Assembly (NCBI RefSeq): GCF_019578655.1
Contig: NC_063264.1
Coordinates: forward strand, 25,691,688-25,755,687
Reading direction: 5' to 3'
DNA length: 64,000 nt
From: Ricinus communis
Lineage: Eukaryota > Streptophyta > Magnoliopsida > Malpighiales > Euphorbiaceae
Below, in pieces: positions 62,387 to 64,000 of the stretch (its first letter is position 1; each line of letters starts with the position of its first letter). A model generated the notes under the pieces. That model was not told where the DNA came from, ran no database searches, and saw nothing but the letters and a program-made list of their open reading frames with translations. The position numbers were made by a program, and so were the translations under genes.

Positions 62387-63112
62387 GGAGTTAGGACTAG
62401 TCAAGAGTTCTCTCGCTATAAGAGGGGACGAACCACATGGTCCTCATCCTCGACATATGTCACTACTCTTGAGCCACTAGTACCTCCTCCATAGCTAGCT
62501 GCTCCCGGGGGCGTAGTGTTTAGGAATTTGCTACACCTAATTTCAGCCATCATGACAATGTTGACTAAGAGTGACTATGCCTCTCAGTACACACGCCTCG
62601 ATGAGTCCTTCATACTGGAGTACCGTCCGCATGATACGACCCACGTATGACTTTCTTCACTGTTCTTCATTTGTTTGCTTTGTGTTTGATTTATTCTTTT
62701 ATCTTCACTATTTTATTAAATTGCGGGTCTCTAGTGTCAACTCTTGTTGACCATGGAGTTAGGACTAGTCGAGTGTCCTCTTGCTATAAGAGGGAACGAA
62801 CTATGGGGTCCTCATCCTTAACATATGCCATTACTCTTGAGCCACCAATACCTCCTTCATAGCTAGCTACCCCTGAGGGTGTAGTGTTCAAGGATCTACT
62901 ACACCTGATCTCAGCCATCGTGATGATGCTGACTAAGAGCGATTATGTCTCTCAATACATACACCTCGATGAGACCTTCATATTGGAGTATTAGAGTATC
63001 GTTTGCATGATACGACACACGTATGACTTCCTTCACTATTAATTTATTTGTTTGCTTTGTGTTTGATTTATTTTTGTTGTCTTTACCGTTTTATTAGATT
63101 GTAGGTCCCCAG
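62387..63112 (+). repeat. ~365-bp tandem duplication
   Basis: Copy 1 (about 62387-62752) and copy 2 (about 62753-63112) share GAGTTAGGACTAGTCGAG, TCTTGAGCCAC, CACCTCGATGAG and GTTTGCTTTGTGTTTGATTT. Each encodes a short segment ending near YDTTHV, then an intron-like T-rich tail to an AG. Confidence 0.9.
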
Positions 63113-63346
63113 AGCCTCGATGGATTATGTGAGCTAGGTCTATAAGGCACTGCGAGCCATGACCTTGGAACTACACAGCACCACCAAATAACTCTTTATT
63201 CTTGTTTATTTATGTTTTATGTATGCATGTATGATATGTGATGATATATGTATCATGTGTGTTTGCTTGAGCAGGTAGACGTAGCACGAAGAGATGCCAG
63301 CTAGGCCACCTAAAATGAGCAATAAACGTAGTGGTAGGAGACCCAG

Positions 63347-63604
63347 GTGCAGTATAATCCCACCTATGTTGGCTTGAAGGAGGAGCACGCCAGGTGGGCA
63401 TCAAAGAGGGACGCCTTTAAAGAGAAGATTACCCGATTGCAGACCCAAGACTTTGATGATACTATCGATGTTGCTGATTTGTTAGGCGTTGATGAGGTTA
63501 TAAGGATGATGATAGTGATGGCGCTGGTGAAGATGCCTCTTGATCTATTGCTTTTATTTTTCTTTTTTATTGTAGTTTGTTTTTCGGGTCATCCGCGACC
63601 CTAA
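63347..63604 (+). pseudogene. Coiled-coil-like C-terminal piece of the PMD element
   Basis: Reads EEHARWASKRDAFKEKITRL, a charged helix, followed by an Asp-rich segment and a hydrophobic tail. It is the last coding-like part before AT-rich sequence and the presumed 3' LTR. Function unknown. Confidence 0.35.
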
Positions 63605-63829
63605 CTTTAGATACTATTTTCCTTTACTTCTTGTATATATTGAATTTTAGATTTTTCTTTTATTCATTTGTTAATTTTACTTTGAATGGTAATAAATCCT
63701 ATGTGATTACCGACGCATATAAAAAAGAATCATGTTAAACACACTGTTAAATAACATTTAATCACATAAAATGCCTGACAATATAAATAATGCTTGAATT
63801 TCATAAAAAAAAAAAGAAGCTCAAACTTC

Positions 63830-64000
63830 ATAAATTAGCCGAACTTACACACACCACAACCTAAAACCATGTGGGCTTAACTTAGCCCACATGGCGTTGA
63901 GCTTAGTCCATGTGAGGTAAGCTTGGCTCACGTGGATTTCGTGCTTAGCCCATGTGGATTACAACCTTAACTTGGCCTACAAAAGGCACAATGTTGCATG
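63830..64000 (+). mobile_element. Probable start of the 3' LTR of the PMD element
   Basis: Repeats the CCATGTGGGCTTAACTTAGC-type CACGTG-centred array seen at 59480-59640. The window ends within it. Confidence 0.45.

Overview
This window reads as nuclear DNA of a flowering plant, most likely a eudicot. It is AT-rich, the genes are split by GT-AG introns, and much of it is decayed LTR retrotransposons and Mutator, CACTA and hAT-type debris. I cannot fix the species; a Malpighiales-like eudicot is only a guess. There is no operon structure, no CRISPR array and no convincing RNA gene.

Only two host genes are well supported. The first, on the minus strand (about 3383-16703), is a 12-exon gene for a plant STAT-like SH2-domain protein of about 706 residues. 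It has an N-terminal laminin-G/concanavalin-like fold and a C-terminal SH2 domain. The second, on the plus strand (40843-41489), is a three-exon gene for a 92-residue CLE signalling prepropeptide with a signal peptide and a CLE dodecapeptide. It is split into exons too short for simple ORF calling, and an overlapping upstream ORF sits on its start codon.

Layout: 1-1250 gypsy gag remnant; 1250-2200 fragment of a Mutator-like transposase (minus); 3383-16703 SH2 gene, whose introns hold an hAT-like element and a Z-DNA-prone dinucleotide tract; 17895-24115 a minus-strand gypsy element with two 1.3 kb LTRs, the upstream one split by a 1087-bp Pack-MULE carrying part of an acyl-ACP desaturase gene; 26403-31215 a TIR element with a 2.86 kb solo LTR nested in it; 31646-33300 CACTA debris; 33400-38600 a decayed gypsy element whose gag is split by a palindromic LTR insertion (36552-38121); 40843-41489 the CLE gene; 46301-51267 a decayed copia element with both LTRs; 51268-57060 AT-rich DNA; 57060-64000 a further LTR element with a plant-mobile-domain ORF.

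The most unusual signals are: (i) the compact CLE gene; (ii) the head-to-head palindromic LTR insertion with a 5-bp target-site duplication; (iii) the Pack-MULE with a perfect 9-bp target-site duplication; and (iv) LTR minisatellites whose repeat units each form a short hairpin, with paired arm substitutions between units that look compensatory. The two host genes have no evident functional link, and the rest of the window is transposon nesting.
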